DNA from: Flavobacterium anhuiense
Lineage (GTDB): Bacteria; Bacteroidota; Bacteroidia; Flavobacteriales; Flavobacteriaceae
Direction: 5' to 3'
Assembly (NCBI RefSeq): GCF_004151235.1
Contig: NZ_JUIV01000011.1
Span: 102,904-166,903, forward strand
Length of the DNA: 64,000 nucleotides
The notes beneath the pieces were generated by a model, which worked only from the letters and a program-made list of their open reading frames with translations, had not been told where the DNA came from and searched no databases. The translations under genes and the position numbers were made by a program. Positions 1-7,510 of the stretch are shown piece by piece (positions within the stretch are counted from its first letter, which is position 1; every line of letters begins with the position of its first letter).

Positions 1-1395
1 TAAATCTACTAGAAGCATTGTGCCTAATGCGTAACGAGTGTTTTTGATATTTACAGAACCAAAATAAACCGCAATAACATAAAATGTACTTTCGGCACTA
101 CATTGGAAAATACTGCTCAATCTAGCCGTTAACGAATCGGCTCCAAAAGTATTCATAGAATCAATTAAGAAACCTCTTGAACCTGCAGAACTAAACGGAC
201 GAAGCATTGCAACTGGCAGTGCATTTGTAATTTCTTTGCTTACACCAAGATTCGAAAAGATAAATCCGATTGCGTCACTGATGATTTCAAATAAACCGCT
301 GTTTCTAAAAAGTGAAATCGCAACTAACATTCCTAAAACGTATGGAAAAATCGTAACTCCCGTTTTAACTCCATTATTGGCGCCAACAACAAAAGTATCG
401 AACACGGTAGTGTCTGCTTCTCTGAATTTTTTCTCATGTTTGAAAGAAAAAATTAGTGTAAACACTATGATCGCCAATAAAATTAATCCAGAAAGGTTAG
501 AAGTGAAATAGTTTTTTCCAATTAAATCTAAATGATTCACATACATCAATAAACCAACAATTGCAGCAATTAATCCCATTAAGCCAATTAAAAGCGAAGC
601 ACTTTTGAAATTGATTTTCTGTTTTACTCCGACAATTAAGAAAGCGGCAATGGTTCCGATAAACGATGTAATGATACATGGCAACATTACATCAGCAGGA
701 TTGCTGGCATTTGCAGCGGCACGATAACCGATAATTGAAGTTGCGATTAAGGTTAAACCAGACGCATGAAGACACATAAACATGATTTGTGCATCGCTGG
801 CTTTATCTTTTTCAGGGTTTATTTCCTGTAAACTTTCCATTGCTTTTAATCCAAAAGGTGTTGCGGCCGAATCCAATCCCAAGAAATTGGCGGCAAAGTT
901 TAAGGTCATGTAAGATATCGAAGGATGATTTTTAGGAATGCTTGGAAAAACTTTTACAAATACAGGACTCAAGGCTTTTGCCAAGTTTCCAGAAGCTCCA
1001 GAAACGATTAAAAGTTCCATTAATCCGCAGAAAAAGGCTAAATAGGCAATAAGAGGCAAAATTAAATCGACTAAAGTGCTTTTGCAAGTTGGTAGCAATC
1101 CGTCAGATTTTTGAAGACCGCTGTAAATTTTTACGGTTTTGTTTTTGTAAACATAAGTCGTGTCAGCATTTAGCGTATCACGATTGACGATCATGGTTTG
1201 ATCTGGAGCTTTTTGAATACTGTCTTTTAGGAAAGCCGGAAGTTCTTCAATGTATTTTTCAGAAACTAAAACAGGATCGTCTTTTTTTCCATTCAGAACA
1301 GAATCAATGGTATAAGTATTGGCCGTAAATAAACTGACAACAATAAAAAGAATCGAAGAAATAAAAATAACTAACCAAAATCTGCTTAATACCAT
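1..1395 (-). CDS. SpmA/SpmB-type nucleoside recognition domain membrane protein (3' end cut)
   Basis: Open frame from an ATG at 1393-1395 running off the left edge, giving 465 visible residues. After one N-terminal membrane segment (about residues 5-24) and a periplasmic insert come repeated hydrophobic segments. The visible part includes GASGNLAKALSP, FLGLDSAATPFGLKAM and, near the cut, FGADSLTARLSSIFQ. This is the pattern of the nucleoside-recognition (Gate) domain found in spore maturation proteins SpmA and SpmB, here with both halves joined in one chain. In non-sporulating Bacteroidota the role is unknown; transport of a nucleoside-like or envelope substrate is a guess. The C-terminal end is missing only because the window stops. 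Confidence 0.8.
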   Translation of the reverse strand, partial: MVLSRFWLVIFISSILFIVVSLFTANTYTIDSVLNGKKDDPVLVSEKYIEELPAFLKDSIQKAPDQTMIVNRDTLNADTTYVYKNKTVKIYSGLQKSDGLLPTCKSTLVDLILPLIAYLAFFCGLMELLIVSGASGNLAKALSPVFVKVFPSIPKNHPSISYMTLNFAANFLGLDSAATPFGLKAMESLQEINPEKDKASDAQIMFMCLHASGLTLIATSIIGYRAAANASNPADVMLPCIITSFIGTIAAFLIVGVKQKINFKSASLLIGLMGLIAAIVGLLMYVNHLDLIGKNYFTSNLSGLILLAIIVFTLIFSFKHEKKFREADTTVFDTFVVGANNGVKTGVTIFPYVLGMLVAISLFRNSGLFEIISDAIGFIFSNLGVSKEITNALPVAMLRPFSSAGSRGFLIDSMNTFGADSLTARLSSIFQCSAESTFYVIAVYFGSVNIKNTRYALGTMLLVDL

Positions 1396-1473
1396 AACTG
1401 TAATTTTTTGTAAATTTAAATAAATCAATCGCAATGACAATTACAAAAGTAAATTTGATTTTTCAAGATAGAC

Positions 1474-1893
1474 TCAAGCGGGTTCGAATTTGTTTTTTGA
1501 TTGTATGATGTAAAACAAAAGTAATATTTGATGAAGAGCCATTAAATAATATCCAAAAAGCAAATCATTTCTTGAGCTAACGAAAGAGATTGTCATTAAG
1601 AACAATGTTATGAAAATAAGAAAAATAGAAATTTTGATTTTATTAAATAAAAATAGTATTGAAGAAAAAATAAGTGAAAAATAAATAATAAGAATGAGGA
1701 AAGCTTCAGTTATATCACTAATATTCGGTGTTTTATTAGAGGATTCTGTGATGAAATTTATAAAGCTATTATGATAATACTCTTTTGAACTGAAGTCTTT
1801 GCCACAAGCAATTATAGTATCCTGATTATATGGAAGAAATAATGAAATGATTCCTAAGAATGAGAAAATAAGGGCGATAGTTTTTTTATTCAT
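1474..1893 (-). CDS. Small four-helix membrane protein, unknown function
   Basis: 139 residues. Hydrophobic stretches at about residues 5-22, 62-83, 86-104 and 110-130 predict four membrane helices, with a polar loop (about 23-60) containing one Cys. No family was recognised. It lies 78 bp upstream of the SpmA/B-type gene on the same strand and has a strong AT bias typical of the neighbourhood. It ends with a short charged tail. It is probably a real gene, given the long open frame with a clean start, but no homologue is known to me. Confidence 0.6.
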   Translation of the reverse strand: MNKKTIALIFSFLGIISLFLPYNQDTIIACGKDFSSKEYYHNSFINFITESSNKTPNISDITEAFLILIIYFSLIFSSILFLFNKIKISIFLIFITLFLMTISFVSSRNDLLFGYYLMALHQILLLFYIIQSKNKFEPA

Positions 1894-1932
1894 TTAATAA
1901 TTTTCGATTTTTTTTTAAACTTTAAAAATTAA

Positions 1933-3006
1933 TTACTCAATCACAACTTTGGTTTCCAAATAGGTTTCAAAAGCTTTAATTCCTTCAAAAAGAATTTCCT
2001 TTTTTGAATTTTCAGTTTCATTAAAAAACTCGGTTTCAATTTTTACATGATCTTTTTTAATCGTTCGTTTCCAGATTCCAATTACTTTTCCATTTTCTAA
2101 AATGATGGGTTTAAAAATGCCATTATTGGTAAAAGTTTTGGACTGATGATCTCCAGAAAACGAAGCTTCGCGCGTTTTGTATGAAATTAAAATCTCGTCA
2201 AAAGCTGGCAGAAAATGTACGCTTTCACGAAAGCTATCTTTCATAGAACGGTTTTTAGAAAGCCAAAAAGTCTGATTTTCAATGGGAATAGAATTTAATT
2301 GCAACTCAATTGCGTTAATTGCTTTTTGGCAAATTGTTGGCGCGAAACCAGACCACCATGAGAAATCAAGTAAAGTTGCTGGGCCGTGACTTTCAAAGTA
2401 GCGCAGAGCGAGTTTTGCTAATCCTTCTTCTTTAGTCAGTTTTGTTTTTGGTTTAGAAACTCTTTCTTCAAGCAAAGCATACGTAATTTGTTTGCCTTTC
2501 ATTCTTCCATTACAAACCAAACCTTCCAATTCTGCATTCATCATAATGGCAGCACCTAGAAAATCTTCTTTCGATGTTTTTTTGATATTAAGCTCCTGCA
2601 TAATTTCATCGCGAGTCAAATGATTGTTTCCTGATAGTAGCTTTTCAATAGTAGTATTAATCTGAATCAACTTTTTTTCATCCACTCCAAATTTTTTAGC
2701 GCCAGAAATAGCAAGTTTTTTTATTTGCGGGGCAGAGAGATCAAGCATCCAATAAATATCATCAGCCGAAACAAAATGCCAAGTTGGACGAAGAATATGG
2801 GTTCTAATAATTTTTCCAGAATTAACTGCTTCTTCGATTTCTTTTTCAGAGGCATTGCAACGAGAACCAATCGCCCATTTTGCCATGGCATAATCCTGAG
2901 CCTGCATAGCGCCAAAATGATGTACAATTTCCTGAGGAGAACATTGATTTTCCTGGTAAAGCTTCTGAGAAGCCATGCGATGATGTGAAATTTCGGAATG
3001 AATCAT
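1933..3006 (-). CDS. Winged-helix protein of the AlkZ/YcaQ (HTH_42) family
   Basis: 357 residues, the usual length of the HTH_42 (formerly DUF1006) family, which includes the DNA glycosylases AlkZ and YcaQ. An N-terminal winged-helix region is followed by tandem winged-helix modules and a C-terminal beta domain. Residues 34-39 read MQAQDY. The Q-x-Q at 35-37 sits where Streptomyces AlkZ carries its two catalytic glutamines (established for AlkZ). If the match is functional, the protein would excise crosslinked or alkylated bases. It lies next to a PolB-like exonuclease and an alkyl-DNA methyltransferase on the same strand, which fits DNA repair. Activity is inferred; other family members carry divergent motifs. 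Confidence 0.75.
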   Translation of the reverse strand: MIHSEISHHRMASQKLYQENQCSPQEIVHHFGAMQAQDYAMAKWAIGSRCNASEKEIEEAVNSGKIIRTHILRPTWHFVSADDIYWMLDLSAPQIKKLAISGAKKFGVDEKKLIQINTTIEKLLSGNNHLTRDEIMQELNIKKTSKEDFLGAAIMMNAELEGLVCNGRMKGKQITYALLEERVSKPKTKLTKEEGLAKLALRYFESHGPATLLDFSWWSGFAPTICQKAINAIELQLNSIPIENQTFWLSKNRSMKDSFRESVHFLPAFDEILISYKTREASFSGDHQSKTFTNNGIFKPIILENGKVIGIWKRTIKKDHVKIETEFFNETENSKKEILFEGIKAFETYLETKVVIE

Positions 3007-3067
3007 TTTTTTAAACCATATAAGTTATTTGAGTTCATTTAAACAGCGTAGCTAAAAAAACCAGCAT

Positions 3068-3095
3068 CTCAGAACCTTAGAATCTTAGCAACTTT
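3068..3095. repeat. Degenerate 8-bp tandem array (CTTAG-type)
   Basis: Units ctcagaac, cttagaat, cttagcaa and ctttaaag follow each other with a period of exactly 8 bp, between the exonuclease gene and the AlkZ-like gene. The same unit type recurs in many other spacers of this window. Confidence 0.7.
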
Positions 3096-3099
3096 AAAG

Positions 3100-3813
3100 T
3101 TACACATGAATAATTTCATCATCAATCAGTAAATCTTCTCGGCGTAAACGTAAGAAAATCTGAGCTACAGCAATCGTATCTTTTTCGCAATAGGTAATAA
3201 TTCGGTCAATGTCCTTTTCGGCATAATAAACGTGAGCAACTTGACTTCCGTCGATATCGCCTTTTGGCGATGGCACACCAAGAATCTTCGTCAATAGTTT
3301 TAAAGATGTATAATGCTTATAATCTCCAAACTTCCATAATTCTAACGTGTCTAAATGCGGAACTTCCCAAGGTTTTTTGCCAAATAAATTCAATTTATCA
3401 GGAATAGGCATTTGATTGATAATCATTCTTCGGGCAATAAACGGAATATCAAATTCTTTCGAATTATGTCCGCAAAGCAGATGCTGAGGCTGATTAAAAT
3501 GATTGTTGATCAGATTCGAAAAGTCTTTTAGGATTTTCTTTTCTTCGCCAAAGAATGAAGTTACTCTAAAATTGCGAACATCTCCTTTAATTGTAAAAAA
3601 ACCAACTGAAATGCAGATTATCTTTCCGAATTCGGCCCAGATTCCGGCACGTTCGTAAAATTCTTCTGGAGTAAACTCATCTTTTCGCTGATATTGCGTT
3701 TTCAAATCCCAAAGTGATTGCATTTCCGCGTCAAGCGAATTGAAGTTTTCTTCTTCAGGAACAGTTTCTATATCAAGAAAGAGAATGTTATTAAGGTTTA
3801 TCTTTTCAATCAT
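3100..3813 (-). CDS. Predicted 3'-5' exonuclease, PolB-like (DnaQ fold)
   Basis: 237 residues matching the PF10108-type predicted PolB exonuclease-like family. Exo I is visible as FLDIETVPEE (Asp14, Glu16). Exo II is in the segment GHNSKEFDIPFIARR. Exo III has Tyr208-x3-Asp212 within YCEKD. These are the DEDDy metal-binding residues of RNase H-fold exonucleases, so a Mg-dependent 3'-5' nuclease acting on DNA or RNA is expected. The substrate is unknown. The chain is a free-standing exonuclease domain with no polymerase attached. Its 5' neighbour is a repeat-bearing spacer (3814-4011). Confidence 0.8.
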   Translation of the reverse strand: MIEKINLNNILFLDIETVPEEENFNSLDAEMQSLWDLKTQYQRKDEFTPEEFYERAGIWAEFGKIICISVGFFTIKGDVRNFRVTSFFGEEKKILKDFSNLINNHFNQPQHLLCGHNSKEFDIPFIARRMIINQMPIPDKLNLFGKKPWEVPHLDTLELWKFGDYKHYTSLKLLTKILGVPSPKGDIDGSQVAHVYYAEKDIDRIITYCEKDTIAVAQIFLRLRREDLLIDDEIIHV

Positions 3814-3830
3814 ATTTTTATTGCGGTTTT

Positions 3831-4007
3831 TGCCACTAATTTCACGAATTGCACTAATTCTTTGCCGATATAAATGTACACAAATTTGGTTTTTTATGGA
3901 TCATGAAATATGCAATCGGGTGAATTTTCTTATTTAAACATCGAAATGTAAAAACAAAGAAAATTAAAGGGGAAAAAAATTAGTGAGAATTCGTGAAATT
4001 AGTGGCA
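3831..4007. repeat. Inverted-repeat element with GCCAC ends and 9-bp subunits
   Basis: The arm at 3831-3855 and the arm at 3982-4007 are inverted copies of about 25 bp, differing by one or two positions. The ends read TGCCACTAATTTCACGAATT. Within the arm the units ctaatttca, cgaattgca and ctaattctt show a 9-bp period. A related element lies at 48076-48194. Confidence 0.7.
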
Positions 4008-4011
4008 AATA

Positions 4012-4488
4012 CTAAAACAAGCTTTGCTGTGCAGACGGGCTTTCGTGTTCCAAAAGCCATTTTTTGCGTGACAATCCGCCAGCGTAGCCGGTCAAAGATC
4101 CGTTTGTTCCGATAACGCGATGGCAAGGCACAACAATCCAAAGTGGATTTTTGCCATTTGCTGAGGCTACGGCACGAATTGCTTTTACATCGCCCAGTTT
4201 TTTGGTCTGATCCATGTAACTTACCGTTTTTCCGTATGGAATTTCAAGAAGAGATTTCCAGACTTTCTGCTGAAATTCGGTTCCTTGCGGATTCAGTTTT
4301 AAGTCAAAATCGGTTCTTTTGCCTTCAAAATATTCATTTAACTGCAAAACGGCTTCTTTTAAAACTTCTGGAATTTCCTTAGAAACTTCATTTGTTCCAA
4401 CATCAGACACCGAAATTACCGCAATACCGTTTTCATCTCCAATAATTTTGGTGATTCCTAGAGGCGAATTGATGAAAACTGTTTCCAT
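4012..4488 (-). CDS. Methylated-DNA--protein-cysteine methyltransferase (Ogt/MGMT type)
   Basis: 158 residues. It repairs O6-alkylguanine in DNA by moving the alkyl group irreversibly to its own cysteine. The acceptor is Cys122 in VVPCHRVIG, the family signature. It is preceded by RAVASANGKNP, the DNA-binding helix region with the arginine finger. The following GYAGGLSRKKWLLEHE is the conserved C-terminal segment. There is a short N-terminal domain and no Ada regulatory domain, so this is the single-function type. The downstream spacer carries an inverted-repeat element. Family assignment is secure; substrate range is not visible. Confidence 0.93.
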   Translation of the reverse strand: METVFINSPLGITKIIGDENGIAVISVSDVGTNEVSKEIPEVLKEAVLQLNEYFEGKRTDFDLKLNPQGTEFQQKVWKSLLEIPYGKTVSYMDQTKKLGDVKAIRAVASANGKNPLWIVVPCHRVIGTNGSLTGYAGGLSRKKWLLEHESPSAQQSLF

Positions 4489-4497
4489 AGTTTTTTA

Positions 4498-4537
4498 ACC
4501 GCAAAGGCGCAAAGATTTATCGCGAAGTTCGCAAAGT
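4498..4537. repeat. Degenerate 8-bp array (CTTTGCGN type, reverse strand)
   Basis: On the reverse strand the sequence reads as successive units like ctttgcga, ctttgcgc and ctttgcgg, interrupted once. It sits just upstream of the methyltransferase start and downstream of the SDR gene. Confidence 0.55.
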
Positions 4538-4541
4538 TTTT

Positions 4542-5378
4542 TTAATAATTCTCCAGCTTGAATTGATAGTTTAGACTGTTTTCAATCTTTTTACTTGAAA
4601 TTTCCTTTTTAATATTTGATTTTTTAGTGCTGAATTTGGGTAAAGGTAAGTTTCGATCTTTAGCCTCTTGGGTATAATATTCTTGTCTTGTTGGATGAAA
4701 AGGCGCAACAGCATTAAAAACCTCGTTCCATTTGGATTGATTTATGATGGCTTCAATAATGCCGATGCAATCATTCTGATGAATTAAATTTATTGGAGCA
4801 TCTGGATTTTCTAGGTTTTCTTTTCCGGCTAAAAACTTAACAGGATGGCGATCTTCACCAATTAATCCAGCAAAACGAAGAATGGTAGTTTCAAAATTTT
4901 GATTTTCTTGAAGCAATTTTTCAGCTAAAACCAATTGTTTGCCACTTTCTGTGTCTGGATTCGGAATTGTTTCTTCTGTTACAAGACCATTATCATCGCC
5001 GTAAACAGAAGTTGAACTTACAAAAAGCACTTTCTGAATCTTTGATTTTTCTATAAACGGAATTAGGTTTTTGATTTTTTCGACAAAAGCTTTCTTCTCA
5101 GAACTTGGATCTACTGTTCTCAGTTTTGGCGGAATATCTATGATTAAGATTTCGCTTTCGGCTAAAAAAGAATTAATGTTCTCGGAAATTCCACCGCTTT
5201 CAAAGTTTCCTTCGACTTCGCTCAGGATGACAAGAAACGGATTTATTCCTGCATCTTTTAAGATTGGAAGTTTGTTCTCCGAAGTTGTTGATCCGTTTAG
5301 CGAATTTCCTTTTGCAATTAATGCTTTCGCTAAAGGAAGTCCTAACCAACCACAGCCAAGTATACTAATTTTTGTCAT
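4542..5378 (-). CDS. SDR-family NAD(P)-dependent epimerase/dehydratase-like protein (YeeZ-like)
   Basis: 278 residues. The N-terminus ISILGCGWLGLPLAKALIAKG is a Rossmann dinucleotide-binding motif (GxGxxG). Residues about 145-155 read FVSSTSVYGDDNG, the extended-SDR Ser/Tyr region, although the usual YxxxK is not obvious after it (KQLVLAEKLL follows). The C-terminal third is shorter than in sugar-nucleotide epimerases and resembles YeeZ-type proteins. Substrate unknown. The gene stands alone between two repeat-containing spacers. Confidence 0.75.
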   Translation of the reverse strand: MTKISILGCGWLGLPLAKALIAKGNSLNGSTTSENKLPILKDAGINPFLVILSEVEGNFESGGISENINSFLAESEILIIDIPPKLRTVDPSSEKKAFVEKIKNLIPFIEKSKIQKVLFVSSTSVYGDDNGLVTEETIPNPDTESGKQLVLAEKLLQENQNFETTILRFAGLIGEDRHPVKFLAGKENLENPDAPINLIHQNDCIGIIEAIINQSKWNEVFNAVAPFHPTRQEYYTQEAKDRNLPLPKFSTKKSNIKKEISSKKIENSLNYQFKLENY

Positions 5379-5390
5379 TTTTTCTTTTTA

Positions 5391-5516
5391 AGATGCAAAG
5401 TTACAAAGTTGCAGAGTTGCAAAGTTTTTTTCACGCAGATTTAAAATGATTTAAGAAGATCTTGCAGATAATCATTTCAAATTGAATCTGCTCAATCTGC
5501 CAAATCTGCGTGAAAC
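5391..5516. repeat. 8-bp array followed by 9-bp array
   Basis: Positions 5391-5424, read on the reverse strand, give ctttgcaa, ctctgcaa, ctttgtaa and ctttgcat, a period of 8 bp. Positions 5484-5516 give atctgctca, atctgccaa and atctgcgtg, a period of 9 bp. This fills nearly the whole spacer between the SDR and GNAT genes. An inverted match (tttcacgcagattt at the left, aaatctgcgtgaaac at the right) brackets it. Confidence 0.7.
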
Positions 5517-5526
5517 AAAAAAAGAT

Positions 5527-5976
5527 TTACAAAGTTAATGTAAATCGGACTTTGTCTTTTCCTTTTGCGCCCATTCTGTTATAGAATTTAATAGCTCTTG
5601 TATTAAATTCAGGTGTTTGCCATTGTATATTGACACAATTGTTTTGGGTTCCGATTTCTTTTAGTTTTTCGATTAAAATTTCACCAATCCCAAAACCTCT
5701 TGTTTCTTCTTCCAAAAACAAACAGTCCATGTATAGAAATGTTTGTGCGTTCCAAGTAGAAAAATCAAAAGTGTAGGATGCATAACCAACAATAGTTTCT
5801 TCTGTGGCAACAACCAAACAGAATAATTTAGGATTCTCGCCAAATAAAGCATTCTTTAAACCTTCTTCTTTTCCTTCGGGAGAGAATTCAGCTTTTTCAA
5901 ATTCAGCGTGTTTTTGAAGCAAAGCAAGCAATTTGGGTAAATCTGTTATTTCGCAGTTTCTTATTGAATATTCCAT
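5527..5976 (-). CDS. GNAT family N-acetyltransferase
   Basis: 149 residues with the GNAT fold. The acetyl-CoA-binding motif A is visible as ETRGFGIGEILIEKL (about residues 90-104). It is followed by the typical beta-bulge region and NTRAIKFYNRMGAK near the C-terminus. The general look is that of the spermidine/spermine N1-acetyltransferase-like group, but the substrate cannot be read from sequence. Its start overlaps the end of the upstream LysR regulator gene by 16 bp, so the two are probably cotranscribed and translationally coupled. Confidence 0.85.
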   Translation of the reverse strand: MEYSIRNCEITDLPKLLALLQKHAEFEKAEFSPEGKEEGLKNALFGENPKLFCLVVATEETIVGYASYTFDFSTWNAQTFLYMDCLFLEEETRGFGIGEILIEKLKEIGTQNNCVNIQWQTPEFNTRAIKFYNRMGAKGKDKVRFTLTL

Positions 5977-6863
5977 TGTAAGTTGATTTCGTTTTGTAAA
6001 AAGCTGATAAAATGATGAAAATAATCGGGATAATTTTCATTGGCACGAGTAGCAATGAAGTGTTTTCGTTTCAAGCCACTCTTTCCAATTTTTACTGCTT
6101 TAATCGGATTGTTTTTTAAATGTGGCTGCAGTGCCCATTTTGCCATAGACATAACGCCCATGTCGGCTTTTACCATTTCCAGAGAAGCTTCTGTTAAAGG
6201 CATCGGAGTTATTTTCTTCGGACTTACTTTGGCTGGAGCCAAAAGAAACTGATGGATAGTAACGGTTTCGAGCGGAAGGGAATGAATAATCAAATGTTCG
6301 CTGATGAAATCTTCTGCAACTACATATTTTTTGTCTGCCCAAGAATGATTTTCGGAAACGACCATTACCATTTCGTCCTGAAAAAGTTCGGTGTATTTTA
6401 TATGATTGTCTTTAATGGTATCGCTAACTATTGCAATATCAATAGTATTTTCTAATAATTTCTGCAGCGGAATGTGCGTTGCTTCGGCTACAATTTTTAA
6501 TTCTACATTGGGATATAAAAGATGAAACTGTTTTAAAACGGACGGAAGCCAGTGATAACTCGAAAAACATTCGGTACTAATCCTGATTTCGCCAGATTCG
6601 CCAAAAACCATTTGTTTGATCTGAGTTTCAGTTTCAGCAAGTTTATTTAGGATTTCGTTGGCTACATCATAAACTTTTTCGCCTGCTTTTGTGAGAACCA
6701 GTTTTTTATTGACTCTCAAAAAAATAGCAGTACCCAATTGATATTCTGCTTCTTTGAGTTGATGGCTCAAAGCAGATTGTGTCAAATGAAGTTTATCGAT
6801 TGCTTTCGTAATACTTCCTTCTTCTACGATTGCTTTTATCAATTTTAAGTGTCGTATTTCCAT
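5961..6863 (-). CDS. LysR-family transcriptional regulator, MetR-like
   Basis: 300 residues from the preferred start MEIRHLKLIK. An ATG seven codons further upstream would add MCINSSK, which does not look like a LysR N-terminus. The winged helix-turn-helix is at residues 1-60 (QSALSHQLKEAE) and the periplasmic-binding-like effector domain at about 90-290. The effector segment ISTECFSSYHWLPSVLKQF resembles the corresponding part of MetR, the homocysteine-responsive regulator of methionine genes. The gene is divergent from a rhodanese gene, with 147 bp between starts, the classic arrangement in which a LysR protein controls its neighbour. Its ligand is unknown. Confidence 0.88.
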   Translation of the reverse strand: MEIRHLKLIKAIVEEGSITKAIDKLHLTQSALSHQLKEAEYQLGTAIFLRVNKKLVLTKAGEKVYDVANEILNKLAETETQIKQMVFGESGEIRISTECFSSYHWLPSVLKQFHLLYPNVELKIVAEATHIPLQKLLENTIDIAIVSDTIKDNHIKYTELFQDEMVMVVSENHSWADKKYVVAEDFISEHLIIHSLPLETVTIHQFLLAPAKVSPKKITPMPLTEASLEMVKADMGVMSMAKWALQPHLKNNPIKAVKIGKSGLKRKHFIATRANENYPDYFHHFISFLQNEINLQWNIQ

Positions 6864-6934
6864 TTTTGACGAATTAATACACAAAGTAACAAAATTTTAG
6901 ACTGGCTTTTGTATGAAAAAAAGTAATGCTATTG

Positions 6935-6966
6935 ATGAAATCTTTTCGTTTTTATGGCATGAAATC
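6935..6966. promoter_or_regulatory. Candidate LysR operator: direct repeat ATGAAATC
   Basis: ATGAAATC occurs at 6935-6942 and again at 6959-6966, 24 bp apart on the same face of the helix. It lies in the divergent spacer between the LysR gene and the rhodanese gene, just upstream of the TAnnTTTG box at 6973-6980. Placement suggests an operator, but this is inference. Confidence 0.35.
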
Positions 6967-6972
6967 ATCTTC

Positions 6973-6980
6973 TACTTTTG
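6973..6980 (+). promoter_or_regulatory. Bacteroidota -7 promoter box for the rhodanese gene
   Basis: TACTTTTG matches the Flavobacterium -7 consensus TAnnTTTG, 30 bp upstream of the chosen ATG at 7011. No TTG was found at the usual 17-23 bp upstream distance, which would suit an activator-dependent promoter. Confidence 0.5.
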
Positions 6981-7010
6981 AAAAATAAAATCATTAAAAA
7001 GACAATTAAA

Positions 7011-7406
7011 ATGGAAGCACAAATTAAACATTACGAAAACAAGTTAGCTTATGAAATGGATCCTTCAGATTTATTCGAAGCATTAAACGATGGCGAAAAA
7101 ATTATTGTTATTGATGCCAGAAGAGCTTTTGGTTACGATGAAGAACATATTCCGAATGCGATTAATATTCCGCATCGCGAAATGAATGCAGAAACCACAC
7201 AACATTTAGACAAAGAAGTATTGTACGTGACATATTGTACAGGAATTGGTTGTAATGCCTCTACAAAAGGCGCTTTGAACATGACAAAACTTGGATTTAA
7301 AGTTAAAGAATTAATCGGAGCTTTAGAATGGTGGAAGATTGATGGATATGCAACCGAAGGCACAAAAGGCGAAAAGCAAGGTTTGAAGATTGAATGCGCT
7401 TGTTAA
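7011..7406 (+). CDS. Rhodanese-like domain protein
   Basis: 131 residues from MEAQIKHYE. An in-frame upstream ATG at 6978 overlaps the promoter box and is unlikely. It is a single rhodanese domain. VIDARRAFGYDEEHIPNAINIPH carries the conserved Asp35-Arg37 and the HIPNAIN motif. The active-site loop is YCTGIGCN, with catalytic Cys76, so a sulfurtransferase using a cysteine persulfide is likely. The C-terminus ends with two more cysteines (IECAC). Divergence from a MetR-like regulator suggests a role in sulfur metabolism, but that is inference. A strong hairpin terminator follows. Confidence 0.88.
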   Translation: MEAQIKHYENKLAYEMDPSDLFEALNDGEKIIVIDARRAFGYDEEHIPNAINIPHREMNAETTQHLDKEVLYVTYCTGIGCNASTKGALNMTKLGFKVKELIGALEWWKIDGYATEGTKGEKQGLKIECAC

Positions 7407-7414
7407 AAAAGTAA

Positions 7415-7447
7415 AAAAGGCAGACTTTAGAATTAGGTCTGCCTTTT
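7415..7447. terminator. Bidirectional Rho-independent terminator
   Basis: An 11-bp perfect stem (7415-7425 with 7437-7447), GC-rich at the centre, is flanked by A and T runs. It lies between the convergent rhodanese and M28 peptidase genes. Confidence 0.85.
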
Positions 7448-7510
7448 ATTTAAGGTTTATTACAGCTTCAAAATATTGTACAAACATTTGTTGCCATAGC
7501 ATTAATTTTT

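Noticed and set aside
1474..1500. GGGTTCGAATT as a tRNA T-loop
   Set aside because: It is the end of the coding frame of the small membrane protein (stop after FEPA on the reverse strand); no acceptor stem or other arms can be drawn around it.
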